NCBI GenBank assembly: GCA_003428585.1
Contig: QVQC01000053.1
Coordinates: forward strand, 62,001-126,000
Direction: 5' to 3'
DNA length: 64,000 nt
DNA from: Nioella halotolerans
GTDB lineage: Bacteria; Pseudomonadota; Alphaproteobacteria; Rhodobacterales; Rhodobacteraceae
Below, in pieces: positions 1-9,781 of this stretch (within the stretch, counting starts at the first letter, position 1; every line of letters begins with the position of its first letter). The notes under the pieces are model-generated. The model ran no database searches and was not told where the DNA came from. It saw only the letters and a list, made by a program, of their open reading frames with translations. The translations under genes were made by a program, and so were the position numbers.

Positions 1-241
1 CGGCGCTGATCACCACCGCCTCCGCCGCCGTCACCACCAGCCCGTAGGACCGCCCGAAGGCGCAGTGGAGAAAGCCGGAATAATAGGCGATATTGTGCAT
101 CGAGGTCAGCAACACCGCCGCGACGCCATGCGCATCCATGATCGTGCGCAGCCCCATCAGGCGGGCGTCGTATTCCGCCTGCGAAAACGGCAGCGGGGCC
201 TTTACACCGTTGTGAAATCGGAAAAATTCGGGACGTGTCAT
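1..241 (-). CDS. Creatinase (creatine amidinohydrolase), N-terminal part
   Basis: Only the first 80 codons are in the window; the frame stays open to base 1. The protein begins MTRPEFFRFHNGVKAPLPFS and continues with HNIAYYSGFLHCAFGR, which is the N-terminal non-catalytic domain pattern of creatinase, an M24-fold enzyme that hydrolyses creatine to sarcosine and urea in the cytoplasm. The catalytic pita-bread domain lies outside the window, so active-site residues cannot be checked. The gene is divergent from a dipeptide-type ABC importer, which suggests a shared guanidino-compound uptake and breakdown locus (inference). Another M24-family hydrolase is possible but less likely given the close N-terminal match. 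Confidence 0.8.
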   Translation of the reverse strand, partial: MTRPEFFRFHNGVKAPLPFSQAEYDARLMGLRTIMDAHGVAAVLLTSMHNIAYYSGFLHCAFGRSYGLVVTAAEAVVISA

Positions 242-431
242 ATGGGATTTCCTTCATCCGACCAAGGCCCCGGCGTTCAGGGCGGTCGCGGGGAGGGCCC
301 GCGGGCAAGCGGCCTGATCCCTGCCGCCGGGGCGACGCCATCGCCCCTGCCCGACGCCCCGATACCCCGCGCCACCGGCATTTGGCAAGTCCCCTCTGGC
401 ATCCCCGGAAATCGGCGTCTAACGTCGCCGC
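242..431. promoter_or_regulatory. Divergent intergenic region, creatinase / ABC importer
   Basis: This 190-base gap separates the two divergent start codons and must carry the promoters for both units. I see no convincing sigma-70 pair and no strong Shine-Dalgarno sequence before the permease ATG. There is no room for a substrate-binding protein gene. Confidence 0.4.
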
Positions 432-1376
432 ATGTTGCGCTATGTTCTCGGCCGCCTGCTGTCGCTTGGCCTCAGCCTGATCGTCGCCAGCCTCGTCATC
501 TTCACGGTGATCGAGGTCATTCCCGGCGACCCGGCGGCCTTCATGCTCGGCCTCAATGCCGACGAGGCGACGGTGGCCGCGCTGCGCGCCGATCTCGGGC
601 TTGAGGGCAGCAAGGCGGCGCGATACGTATCTTGGATCTCCGGCATGGTGCAGGGCGATTTCGGCACCTCCTATACCTACCGCGTGCCGGTGGGGCAGCT
701 TGTGGCGGATCGGCTCTGGGTCTCGATCCCGCTCGCCCTCTTCGCGTTGATCCTGTCCACGGCCATTGCCTTTCCCATCGGCATCCTGTCGGCGGCGAAC
801 CGCGGGCGGGGCCTTGATTACGGCATCATGGGCGGCACACAGCTTGGCATCGCGATCCCGAATTTCTGGTTCGGAATGCTTCTGGTGCTGGTCTTCGCCG
901 TCACCCTGCAATGGTTCAGCGCCGGCGGCTTTCCGGGCTGGGAAACCCCGCTTGCCGCGCTGAAAGCGCTGGTCCTGCCGTCGATCGCGCTTGCCCTGCC
1001 GCAGGCCGCCATCCTTGCGCGCGTCATGCGTTCGGCGCTGATCGAGACGCTGGCGCAGGATTACATGCGCACCGCGCGGGCCAAGGGCTTGCCCCGACGG
1101 CAGGCGCTTCTGCGCCACGCGTTGCGCAACGCGCTCATCCCGGTGCTGACGATCATCGGGTTGCAATTCTCGTTCCTTTTGGCCGGCGCGATCATCATCG
1201 AGAACGTGTTCTTCCTGCCCGGCCTCGGGCGGCTGATCTTCCAGGGCATCACGCAGCGTGACCTCGTGGTGGTGGAATCCGTCACCATGCTGCTGGTCTT
1301 CGCGGTGATCCTTGTCACCTTCATCGTCGATATCGCCTATGCCATCGCGGATCCGCGATTGAGGCGCCGCGCATGA
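432..1376 (+). CDS. ABC transporter permease, DppB/OppB type
   Basis: This 314-residue inner-membrane protein has the standard N-terminus of DppB-type permeases (MLRYVLGRLLSLGLSLIVAS, then VIPGDPAA), about six hydrophobic segments and a cytoplasmic coupling (EAA) loop near residues 205-235 reading QDYMRTARAKGLPRRQALLR. It forms the channel of a peptide/nickel/opine-class importer with the next gene, which it overlaps by four bases. The substrate cannot be read from the permease. The adjacent creatinase gene makes creatine or a related guanidino compound a reasonable guess. The solute-binding protein is not in the window. Confidence 0.9.
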   Translation: MLRYVLGRLLSLGLSLIVASLVIFTVIEVIPGDPAAFMLGLNADEATVAALRADLGLEGSKAARYVSWISGMVQGDFGTSYTYRVPVGQLVADRLWVSIPLALFALILSTAIAFPIGILSAANRGRGLDYGIMGGTQLGIAIPNFWFGMLLVLVFAVTLQWFSAGGFPGWETPLAALKALVLPSIALALPQAAILARVMRSALIETLAQDYMRTARAKGLPRRQALLRHALRNALIPVLTIIGLQFSFLLAGAIIIENVFFLPGLGRLIFQGITQRDLVVVESVTMLLVFAVILVTFIVDIAYAIADPRLRRRA

Positions 1377-2197
1377 CCCGCCTGCCCGTTTCCATGATCC
1401 TCGGCGCTGTGCTGTCGGCGATGTTCCTTGCCATGGCGCTCGTCAGTTTCGTCTGGACCCCGCATGACGTGGAACAGCTTGTCATCGCCAACCGCCTGCA
1501 ACCGGCTTCGGGCGACTTCCCGCTCGGCACCGACCAGTTCGGGCGCGACCTTCTGTCGATGCTGATGGTCGGCGCGCGGGTGTCGCTGGCAGTGGCGCTT
1601 GTCGCGGTCGGCATCGGCGTCGTGATCGGCGTACCATTGGGCCTTGCCGCCGCCGCAACGCGGGGCAGCCTGCTGGACGAATTGATCATGCGCGGCAACG
1701 ACCTCATCTTCGCCTTCCCCAGCCTCGTCATCGCGATCCTGATCACCGCCGTCTTCGGCCCCTCGGCCTTCAACGCGATCATCGCCATCGGCATCTTCAA
1801 CATCCCCGTCTTCGCCCGCGTGGCGCGCGGCGGCGCGCTGAGCCTGTGGACGCTGGATTACATCCTCGCCGCCCGCGTCGCCGGCAAGGGCAAGATCAGG
1901 ATCAGCGTCGAGCATATCCTGCCCAATATCGCCAACCTGTTGATCGTGCAGGCCACGATCCAGTTCTCGCTCGGCATCCTCGCCGAGGCGGCGTTGTCCT
2001 ATGTGGGCCTGTCGGTGCAGCCCCCGGTGCCAAGCTGGGGGCGGATGCTGTCGGACGCGCAAACGATGATCTACAGTCACCCGATGCTGGCGATCCTCCC
2101 GGGACTGGCCATCGTGCTGATGGTGCTCGGCCTCAACCTTATGGGCGACGGGCTGCGCGACCTGCTTGACCCCCGGCTGCGGAGGCGGCGGCAATGA
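1373..2197 (+). CDS. ABC transporter permease, DppC/OppC type
   Basis: This 274-residue protein has an N-terminal membrane segment, a periplasmic stretch containing PLGTDQFGRDLLS (typical of DppC) and five further hydrophobic segments. Its coupling loop around residues 160-180 reads DYILAARVAGKGKIRISVEH. It pairs with the upstream DppB-type permease. ATGA overlaps on both sides (1373-1376 and 2194-2197) indicate translational coupling in one operon with the double ATPase. Confidence 0.9.
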   Translation: MTRLPVSMILGAVLSAMFLAMALVSFVWTPHDVEQLVIANRLQPASGDFPLGTDQFGRDLLSMLMVGARVSLAVALVAVGIGVVIGVPLGLAAAATRGSLLDELIMRGNDLIFAFPSLVIAILITAVFGPSAFNAIIAIGIFNIPVFARVARGGALSLWTLDYILAARVAGKGKIRISVEHILPNIANLLIVQATIQFSLGILAEAALSYVGLSVQPPVPSWGRMLSDAQTMIYSHPMLAILPGLAIVLMVLGLNLMGDGLRDLLDPRLRRRRQ

Positions 2198-3771
2198 TCA
2201 CCCTCGACCGCCTCTCTCTCGCCATCCATGGCGAGGCAATCCTGCGCGACGTCTCGTTCAGCATGGTGCCGGGCAAGACCTTCGGACTGGTGGGCGAAAG
2301 CGGCTCGGGCAAATCGATGACGGCACTGGCGCTGATGCAGCTTCTGCCAGAGGGGGCCGAGACCAGCGGCGCCGTCACGCTGGACGACGGCAACCTGCTG
2401 GACCGGCCCGAGGCCGAGATGTGCGCCCTGCGCGGCAATGAACTGGGCATGATCTTTCAGGAGCCGATGACCGCCCTCAACCCGGTGCAGACCATCGGCG
2501 ACCAAGTGGCAGAGACCTTGCGTATCCACGGCGTGGCGGCCCGCGCCGAGGCGCGCGAGGTGGCGCGCGCGCGGCTTGACCGGGTGGGGCTGGATCATGT
2601 GCCGCTTGACCGGTTCCCGCATGAACTGTCCGGCGGGCAGCGGCAGCGCGTCTGCATCGCCACCGCGATTGCCCTGCGCCCGCGTCTTCTGATTGCCGAT
2701 GAACCGACCACCGCGCTCGACGTGACCACGCAGGCGCAGATCCTCGACCTTTTGCGCGGGCTGGTCGAGGAGGAGGGCATGGCGCTTCTGCTGATCACCC
2801 ATGACCTTGCCGTGGTCGCCGACTTGGCCGATCACATCGCGGTGATGCAGGACGGCGAGATCGTGGAACAGGGCCCGACGCGGCAGGTGCTGAGCGAGCA
2901 GCGCCACCCCTATACCCGCGCCCTGCTTGAGGCCTCGGATCATCGCCCGGCCCGGACCCCGCGTCCCCTGGGCGCGCCCTTGCTGACCGCCAGCGACGTG
3001 GAGCGCCACTACCCCGGCCCGCGCGTTGGGCTGTTGCGGCGGGGCGCACCGCTCAAGGCCGTCGATGGTGTCAGCCTCATGCTGCAAACGGGCGAAAGCC
3101 TTGGCCTCGTCGGCGAATCGGGCTGCGGCAAGTCCACCCTGACCCGCGCGCTGCTCGGCCTCGACGGGGTGCAGGGCGGCAGCATCGCGGCGCTTGGCAA
3201 CCCGGTGTCGCCGGCCATGCCGAACACGTTGCGCGCCGGCATCCAGGTGGTGTTCCAGGACCCCTATGGCAGCTTCAACCCGCGATGGCCGGTCGAGCAC
3301 CTCATCGCCGAACCCTTCCACCTGCTGGACGCGAAGCCAGCACGCGACGCCCGTCGCACGCGAGTGGGCGAGGCGTTGCAGGCGGTGGGCCTCCAACCCT
3401 CGGACATGGACAAGTATCCACACGAGTTTTCCGGCGGGCAGCGCCAACGCATCGCCATCGCGCGGGCGCTGATCACGCATCCGAAAATCCTCGTGCTGGA
3501 CGAGGCGGTGTCGGCGCTGGACGTGCGCGTGCGCGCCCGCATCCTCGACCTGCTGGCCGACCTGCAGGACCGGATGGGGCTGAGCTACCTGTTCATTTCG
3601 CATGACCTGACGGTGGTGCGCGCAATCACCGACCGTGTGATGGTGATGCAGGCCGGCCGCATCGTGGAGGAAGGCCCGACCGAACAGGTGTTCGCCGCCC
3701 CGCAACACGATTACACGCAGGCCCTGCTGGCCGCCGCGCCGCGCCTGCCCGACTATGCCCGAAAGGAGTAA
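2194..3771 (+). CDS. Double ABC ATPase, DppD-DppF fusion
   Basis: This 525-residue protein contains two complete nucleotide-binding domains in tandem. The first has Walker A GESGSGKS at residues 34-41, signature LSGGQRQRV and Walker B LLIADEPT. The second has Walker A GESGCGKS near residue 306, signature FSGGQRQRI and Walker [13 protein letters not shown]. It therefore does the work of separate DppD and DppF proteins and energises the permease pair encoded just upstream. All catalytic motifs are intact in both halves. Such fusions are common in Rhizobiales and Rhodobacterales. Confidence 0.92.
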   Translation: MITLDRLSLAIHGEAILRDVSFSMVPGKTFGLVGESGSGKSMTALALMQLLPEGAETSGAVTLDDGNLLDRPEAEMCALRGNELGMIFQEPMTALNPVQTIGDQVAETLRIHGVAARAEAREVARARLDRVGLDHVPLDRFPHELSGGQRQRVCIATAIALRPRLLIADEPTTALDVTTQAQILDLLRGLVEEEGMALLLITHDLAVVADLADHIAVMQDGEIVEQGPTRQVLSEQRHPYTRALLEASDHRPARTPRPLGAPLLTASDVERHYPGPRVGLLRRGAPLKAVDGVSLMLQTGESLGLVGESGCGKSTLTRALLGLDGVQGGSIAALGNPVSPAMPNTLRAGIQVVFQDPYGSFNPRWPVEHLIAEPFHLLDAKPARDARRTRVGEALQAVGLQPSDMDKYPHEFSGGQRQRIAIARALITHPKILVLDEAVSALDVRVRARILDLLADLQDRMGLSYLFISHDLTVVRAITDRVMVMQAGRIVEEGPTEQVFAAPQHDYTQALLAAAPRLPDYARKE

Positions 3772-3775
3772 CCCC

Positions 3776-5221
3776 ATGCAGCTTTGGTTCGATCCCGCGG
3801 AAGTGTTCATCGGGGGCCGCTGGTTCCTGCCCGCAAGCGGCGCGACGTTGCCCCTGGAAAACCCCTCTACCGGGGAAGATATCGGACGCATCGCGCGCGG
3901 CGGCGCGCAGGACATCGACAACGCGGTGACCGCGGCGCGCGAGGCGCTGGGGGGCGAGTGGGGCGCGTTGACGGCGGCAGAGCGGGGCCGCATCCTGACG
4001 CGGCTTTCCTGGCTGATCACGCAGAAGATCGATGAGCTGGCCGAGATCGAGGCGACTGACGTGGGCAAACCCCTGACGCAGGCGCGCAATGATGCCGTGG
4101 CGCTCGCCCGCTACATGGAGTTTTACGGCGGCGCCGCCGACAAGGTGATGGGCGAAACGATCCCGTTCCAGCAGGGCTATACCGTCTATACCTTGCGCGA
4201 ACCTCATGGGGTGACCGGCCATGTCGTGCCGTGGAACTACCCGATGCAGATCATCGGCCGCTCGGTCGGGGCGGCGCTGGCCATGGGCAATGCCTGCGTG
4301 CTGAAACCGGCCGAGGAGGCGTGCCTGTCGGCGCTTGCCTTTGCCGACCTCGCCCGGCAGGCAGGGCTGCCCGACGGCGCGCTGAACGTGGTGCCCGGTC
4401 TTGGCGAGGAGGCGGGCGCGGCGCTGACCGCGCATCCCGGCGTCAACCACATCTCGTTCACCGGCTCGGTCGGGGTGGGCAAGCTGGTGCAAACGGCGGC
4501 GGCGCAGAACATCGTGCCGGTCACATTGGAACTTGGTGGCAAGTCCCCGCAAGTGGTGTTCGAAGATGCCGATATCGAGAAGGCGTTGCCGTTCCTCGTG
4601 AACGCGGGAATCCAGAACGCCGGGCAGACCTGTTCGGCATCGTCTCGAATCCTTGTCCACGAAAGCCTGTACGACGATCTTTGCACCCATATGGCGGCCG
4701 CTTATGACGGGCTGAAGGTCGGCCCGGCGATGGCGGATCTCAATGTCGGGCCACTGATTTCCGCGCGACAGAAGGAAATCGTGGAAGGCTTCCTGTCGCT
4801 GACCGATGACAACCACATCCTCAGCCGCGGCCGCATCGTCGAGGACGCGCCGGACGGCGGGCATTACGTGGCGCCGGTGCTTGTCTCGGGGATCGGCCCG
4901 GATCATCGGCTCTCGCAGGAGGAGATTTTCGGCCCCGTACAGGTGATCATCCCCTTCGCCGACGAGGAGGAGGCCATCGCCATCGCCAATGGCACCAAGT
5001 ACGGGCTGGTCGCCTCGGTCTGGTCGCGCGACGGCGCGCGGCAGATGCGGATGGCGAAGCAGCTGCGCGCGGGGCAGGTCTTCGTCAACAATTACGGCGC
5101 GGCGGGGGGCGTCGAACTGCCTTTCGGCGGGGTCGGGCATTCGGGCCATGGCCGCGAAAAGGGGTTCGAGGCGCTTTACGGCTTCTCGGTGCTCAAGACC
5201 GTCGCCGCGCATCACGGCTGA
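3776..5221 (+). CDS. NAD(P)-dependent aldehyde dehydrogenase
   Basis: This 481-residue protein is of normal aldehyde-dehydrogenase length. The general-base Glu lies in LELGGKSPQ near residue 251 and the nucleophile Cys in NAGQTCSAS near residue 285. The fold includes the NAD-binding VPWNYPMQI segment and a C-terminal ELPFGGVGHSGHGREKGFE motif. The ATG at 3776 was chosen because GAAAGGAG sits eight bases upstream; an in-frame earlier start lies inside the ATPase gene and lacks this. It is the last gene of the importer operon, so it probably oxidises an aldehyde derived from the imported compound (for example an aminoaldehyde). The substrate is unknown. Confidence 0.9.
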   Translation: MQLWFDPAEVFIGGRWFLPASGATLPLENPSTGEDIGRIARGGAQDIDNAVTAAREALGGEWGALTAAERGRILTRLSWLITQKIDELAEIEATDVGKPLTQARNDAVALARYMEFYGGAADKVMGETIPFQQGYTVYTLREPHGVTGHVVPWNYPMQIIGRSVGAALAMGNACVLKPAEEACLSALAFADLARQAGLPDGALNVVPGLGEEAGAALTAHPGVNHISFTGSVGVGKLVQTAAAQNIVPVTLELGGKSPQVVFEDADIEKALPFLVNAGIQNAGQTCSASSRILVHESLYDDLCTHMAAAYDGLKVGPAMADLNVGPLISARQKEIVEGFLSLTDDNHILSRGRIVEDAPDGGHYVAPVLVSGIGPDHRLSQEEIFGPVQVIIPFADEEEAIAIANGTKYGLVASVWSRDGARQMRMAKQLRAGQVFVNNYGAAGGVELPFGGVGHSGHGREKGFEALYGFSVLKTVAAHHG

Positions 5222-5288
5222 TCGCGCTTGAACCGGGCCGGCGGCGGGTTTACCCCCTGCGCAGACCGCTGCCAGAGGATCCGTGCCC

Positions 5289-5990
5289 ATGCCCTTCGAC
5301 CGTTCCATCAAGATCGCACCGTCGATCCTGTCCGCCGATTTCGCCGATTTCGGGCGAGAGATCCGCGCCATCGAGGATCAAGGCGCCGACTGGGTGCATG
5401 TCGACGTGATGGACGGCCATTTCGTGCCCAACCTCACCTTCGGCCCGCCAGCGGTGAAGGCGTTTCGCCCGCACGTGACCACCTTCATGGATGTCCACCT
5501 GATGATCGCGCCGGTGGATCCTTACATCGAGGCCTATGCCGAGGCCGGCGCCGATCTGATCACCGCCCATGTCGAGGCCGGCCCGCATACCCACCGCACG
5601 CTGCAAGCCATTCGCGCAACCGGGAAAAAGGCCGGCGTCAGCCTCAATCCCGGCACGCCGCTGGAGGCGATCGAACATCTGCTGGACCTATGCGACCTGG
5701 TGCTGATCATGACGGTGAACCCCGGCTTCGGCGGGCAGACATTCATCCGCTCCGGCGTCGAGAAGACGCGCCGCCTGCGCCAGATGATCGGCGACCGGCC
5801 CATCCACATCCAGATCGACGGCGGCGTGACGGGGGACACCGCGCCGCTTGTGGCAGAGGCCGGCGCCGATGTGCTGGTGGCAGGATCGGCGGTGTTCAAG
5901 GGCGGGTCGGTGGACCGGTCCGAGACCTACGGCCGGAACATCCGCGCGCTCCGCGCGGCGGCGGAGATGGCGACCGGTAAAATGGCCTAA
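5289..5990 (+). CDS. rpe: Ribulose-phosphate 3-epimerase
   Basis: This 233-residue TIM-barrel enzyme interconverts ribulose 5-phosphate and xylulose 5-phosphate in the pentose phosphate and Calvin pathways. Recognisable blocks are APSILSADFADFG, the metal-ligand segments HVDVMDGHFVPNLTFG and DVHLMI, NPGFGGQ, and IDGGV. The ATG at 5289 is preferred over a GTG at 5283 because AGAGGA is better spaced from it. The end overlaps the convergent globin gene by four bases. Confidence 0.95.
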   Translation: MPFDRSIKIAPSILSADFADFGREIRAIEDQGADWVHVDVMDGHFVPNLTFGPPAVKAFRPHVTTFMDVHLMIAPVDPYIEAYAEAGADLITAHVEAGPHTHRTLQAIRATGKKAGVSLNPGTPLEAIEHLLDLCDLVLIMTVNPGFGGQTFIRSGVEKTRRLRQMIGDRPIHIQIDGGVTGDTAPLVAEAGADVLVAGSAVFKGGSVDRSETYGRNIRALRAAAEMATGKMA

Positions 5991-6439
5991 TCCGCCCCGT
6001 CTAGGCGCGCCTGCGCGTCGCTGACCATGGGCAAAAGCCGGTCGAACGCCGCCTGCCAGCTTGACCGCGTCTCGTCCGTGAGCCCCGCGCCCAGACTGTC
6101 GTGCAGCGCGCCGATGATGGCCGTGGCCATGTGCTGATACTGCTGACCGGTCAGGCCGAACCGTTGATGCGACCGCGCCAGCCCCTCGGCGAGGCGCGAA
6201 AGGTCGGCGTCAGAGTGTAGCGAGCGCACGATGGACGTCAGCGCCTGCATAACCTTGGCGCGTTGCACGGTCAGGTCGGGGGGGAACAGTCCCCGAGCTT
6301 GTGGGTCGAGCGCGAAATACCTTTCGTAGACGAGATCCGCGAGGGCCGCCTTGTGGCGCAGCACGCGGGTGAAGCTGGCCTCGATCAGGGCGACCTGGTC
6401 GGGGTGCAGCGGCGGCGGAATCTCGGCGGGTCGGGACAT
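5987..6439 (-). CDS. Single-domain globin
   Basis: This 150-residue protein has the length of a single-domain globin. A proximal-histidine segment (LARSHQRFGLTGQQYQHM, His near residue 90) and a CD-corner Phe (ARGLFPPDL) are visible; the helix-E residue facing the haem is probably Gln (in VQRAKVMQ), as in flavohaemoglobins. No reductase domain is attached. Such globins bind O2 or NO; which one applies here cannot be told. It is convergent with rpe and codirectional with puuD, whose start lies upstream, leaving only 46 bases between the globin start and the puuD stop, so it may be cotranscribed with puuD. Confidence 0.85.
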   Translation of the reverse strand: MSRPAEIPPPLHPDQVALIEASFTRVLRHKAALADLVYERYFALDPQARGLFPPDLTVQRAKVMQALTSIVRSLHSDADLSRLAEGLARSHQRFGLTGQQYQHMATAIIGALHDSLGAGLTDETRSSWQAAFDRLLPMVSDAQARLDGAD

Positions 6440-6485
6440 GGCAAAACCCTGCCCGACTCGCCTTTCGCATCCCTTAACGGCCGCT

Positions 6486-7739
6486 TCAATTCATCGCCAA
6501 GCCCAACACAGTCGCGTCGGAGGCATCGCGATACCACCGCCGGATCAGCGCGCGTTCCTCGGGCTCCATGTAGGTGATGTTGGCGGGCGGCATCGCGTGG
6601 GTCACGCCCGCCTGCAGGTAGACCTCGCGCGCAGCGCGGGCGATATCGGCAGGCGTTTCCAGAAGGATACCGTTCGGCGGCTGCCGGATACCGGGCCAGG
6701 ACGGGTCGCGGGCGTGACACATGGCGCAGCGCCCGGCCACGGCCCATGTCACGTCCTCGAACCCGGCGGCGGCCATCAGCACCTCCTCCCGGTGGGAAAG
6801 CGCGCGCGCCTCGGAGTCCTCGTAACTGTCGTATTCGGTGCCGGCGGTGGACAGCCACGCGATGCAGATGAACAGGATCACGGTTACCGCCCATGTCCAC
6901 CACGGCATGCCCTTGCGCGCATGCATGCTGTTGAAGAAATGCCGGATCGTCACCCCCATCAGGAAGACGAGCGCCGCGATGATCCAGTTGTATTGCGTGG
7001 CGAAGGCCAGCGGGTAGTGGTTCGACAGCATCAGGAAGACCACCGGCAGCGTCAGGTAATTGTTGTGGGTCGAGCGCAGCTTGGCGATCTTGCCGTATTT
7101 CGGGTCCGGCTTGCGCCCGGCCTTGAGGTCGGCCACCACCACCCGCTGGTTGGGCATGATGGTGAAAAAGACATTGGCCGTCATGATCGTGGCGGTGAAG
7201 GCGCCCAGGTGCAGCATCATCGCACGGCCCGTGAAGATCTGGTTGTAGCCCCACCCCATCGCCACCAGAAGCGCGAAAAGAAGCAGCATCAACAGCGTGG
7301 GTTTCTCGCCCAGCCCCGACTTGCAAAGCGCGTCGTAGACCAGCCAGCCGATGGTCAGCGAGGCGGCGGAAATCGCGATGCCCTGCCAGATGGCGAGATC
7401 GGCCTTGGCCGGGTCGATCAGGTAAAGCTCCGCCCCCATCCAGTAGACGAGGATCAGCATCGCTGCGCCCGACAGCCAAGTGGAATAGCTTTCCCATTTG
7501 AACCATGTCAGGTGTTCCGGCATCGCCTCGGGCGCGACGAGATATTTGCGGATGTGGTAGAATCCGCCGCCATGGACCTGCCATTCCTCGCCGTCCGCCG
7601 GGCCGGGGATGTCGCGGTTGAGGCCGAGATCGAGCGCGATGAAATAGAAGCTCGACCCGATCCACGCGATCGCCGTGATCACATGTACCCAGCGAACCGC
7701 GAATGCCACCCAGTCCCAGATCGTCAGAAGATCCTGCAT
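6486..7739 (-). CDS. puuD: Urate hydroxylase PuuD with C-terminal cytochrome c domain
   Basis: This 417-residue integral membrane protein oxidises urate toward 5-hydroxyisourate. The N-terminal part (residues 1-310) has about eight membrane segments with the PuuD pattern WVHVITAIAWIGSSFYFI, and the C-terminal 100 residues are a mono-haem cytochrome c domain with the haem motif CAMCH and a later Met (AMPPANITYMEP) as likely axial ligand. This membrane-plus-cytochrome architecture is the known alternative to soluble uricase. It faces a LysR-type regulator gene, with a (S)-ureidoglycine aminohydrolase gene beyond, so the locus handles late purine breakdown. Confidence 0.93.
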   Translation of the reverse strand: MQDLLTIWDWVAFAVRWVHVITAIAWIGSSFYFIALDLGLNRDIPGPADGEEWQVHGGGFYHIRKYLVAPEAMPEHLTWFKWESYSTWLSGAAMLILVYWMGAELYLIDPAKADLAIWQGIAISAASLTIGWLVYDALCKSGLGEKPTLLMLLLFALLVAMGWGYNQIFTGRAMMLHLGAFTATIMTANVFFTIMPNQRVVVADLKAGRKPDPKYGKIAKLRSTHNNYLTLPVVFLMLSNHYPLAFATQYNWIIAALVFLMGVTIRHFFNSMHARKGMPWWTWAVTVILFICIAWLSTAGTEYDSYEDSEARALSHREEVLMAAAGFEDVTWAVAGRCAMCHARDPSWPGIRQPPNGILLETPADIARAAREVYLQAGVTHAMPPANITYMEPEERALIRRWYRDASDATVLGLAMN

Positions 7740-7798
7740 CGCCCCGTACCCTCGTTGTCGTCCTGTTCCCTTATCCCTATCGCAACGCGCGTTTCACA

Positions 7799-7836
7799 GG
7801 TATTGCAAGAAATACCCGATCTGTTTCAAAAATCGG
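7799..7836. promoter_or_regulatory. Candidate LysR-type operator between puuD and the regulator
   Basis: Two inverted repeats adjoin each other in this divergent gap. GGTATT-N6-AATACC spans 7799-7816 and CCGAT-N11-ATCGG spans 7816-7836. The second has the T-N11-A spacing typical of LysR-family sites and ends 24 bases before the regulator ATG. Binding by the adjacent regulator is inferred. Confidence 0.55.
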
Positions 7837-7860
7837 CTAAGAATAAGGAAAAGGATCGGC

Positions 7861-8763
7861 ATGGCCTATCTCGACAATGTCAGAACCTTCGTGCGGGTCT
7901 ACGAACTTGGATCCATGTCGGCGGCGGCGCGTGATCAGCGGATTTCGGCGGCGGTCGCCTCGTCGCGCATCTCTCAACTGGAAGAGCATCTGAACGTGCG
8001 CCTCTTCCAGCGCACCACGCGGCAGCTCAACCCCACCGAACAGGGGCTGATCTTTTACCGCGGGGCGTGCCGGATCCTCGACGCGGTGGACGCGGCCGAG
8101 GCCGAGATCAACAAGGTGACGCAGACGCCGCGCGGCACGCTTTTCGTGGCTGCCCCGCTTGGAATCGGGCGGCGGCTTGTGGCGCCCGCGGTGCCCGGTT
8201 TCAAGGCGCAATACCCGCTGATCGACATCCGGCTGCGGCTGTCCGACCGGCGGCTTGACCTTGCGAAAGAGGGGCTGGACGTGGCCTTTTTCCTCGGCCT
8301 GCCGGAGGACAGCACCCTGCGGATCCGCAAGATCGCCGATTGCCCGCGCCTTCTGTGCGCCGCGCCGGACTATGTCGCGCGCAAGGGAATGCCGCTGACC
8401 GGTGCCGACCTGACCGGCGGCAAGCATGATTGCCTGAACCTGCGCTACCCCGGCGCGCCGGAATTCCAGTGGCCCCTGCAGACACCCGAAGGCGTGCGGC
8501 GCATCCCGGTTAAGGGGCCGTTCGAATCGGATGACGGCGACGTGCTGACCGGCTGGGCCCTGTCGGGACAGGGCATTATCCTCAAGCCGGTTTTCGAAGT
8601 GGCCGAGCACCTGGCCTCCGGCGCGCTTGTCCCGGTGCTGGAAAACGAACCGCCCGTGCCGATCCAGCTGGCCTGCCTTTACATGCACCGCAAGCGGCAG
8701 GATCCCAAGGCGCGGCTGCTGATCGACTTCATGTCCGACCACATCCGCCGCGAACTGCCCTGA
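7861..8763 (+). CDS. LysR-family transcriptional regulator
   Basis: This 300-residue protein has an N-terminal winged helix-turn-helix (residues 1-60, VRTFVRVYELGSMSAAARDQ followed by ISQLEEHLNVRLFQRTTRQL) and a LysR substrate-binding domain from about residue 90. The ATG at 7861 gives the canonical family start, MAYLDNVRTFV. It is divergent from puuD with palindromes between them, and convergent with a ureidoglycine aminohydrolase gene. It probably senses a purine-degradation intermediate, but the effector is unknown. Confidence 0.9.
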   Translation: MAYLDNVRTFVRVYELGSMSAAARDQRISAAVASSRISQLEEHLNVRLFQRTTRQLNPTEQGLIFYRGACRILDAVDAAEAEINKVTQTPRGTLFVAAPLGIGRRLVAPAVPGFKAQYPLIDIRLRLSDRRLDLAKEGLDVAFFLGLPEDSTLRIRKIADCPRLLCAAPDYVARKGMPLTGADLTGGKHDCLNLRYPGAPEFQWPLQTPEGVRRIPVKGPFESDDGDVLTGWALSGQGIILKPVFEVAEHLASGALVPVLENEPPVPIQLACLYMHRKRQDPKARLLIDFMSDHIRRELP

Positions 8764-8770
8764 GCGCCGC

Positions 8771-9589
<819 letters not shown>

Positions 9590-9781
9590 GCGGGCGGCCT
9601 CCTGTGTGTCGATCGCACCCCCATCAAACCCCAAGGCCGGGCCCGGCGCCACACGCAATCCGCGCCGGAATTGGCTGAAGCTATCCAAGGTATAAGTTGA
9701 AAATCCACGGTCGAACGGAAACATGGACTTTCCAGCGCAGGCCTGCTTCCCTTGACCCACCCCATCCGCGCAGGAGACACC

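Noticed and set aside
5283..5288. GTG start two codons upstream for rpe
   Set aside because: It lies too close to AGAGGA; the ATG at 5289 has better spacing and matches the family.
2077..5371. Long open frames on the minus strand opposite the ATPase and aldehyde dehydrogenase genes
   Set aside because: They are antisense shadows of genes with full catalytic motifs; their translations are rich in Arg, His and Gly with no recognisable domain.
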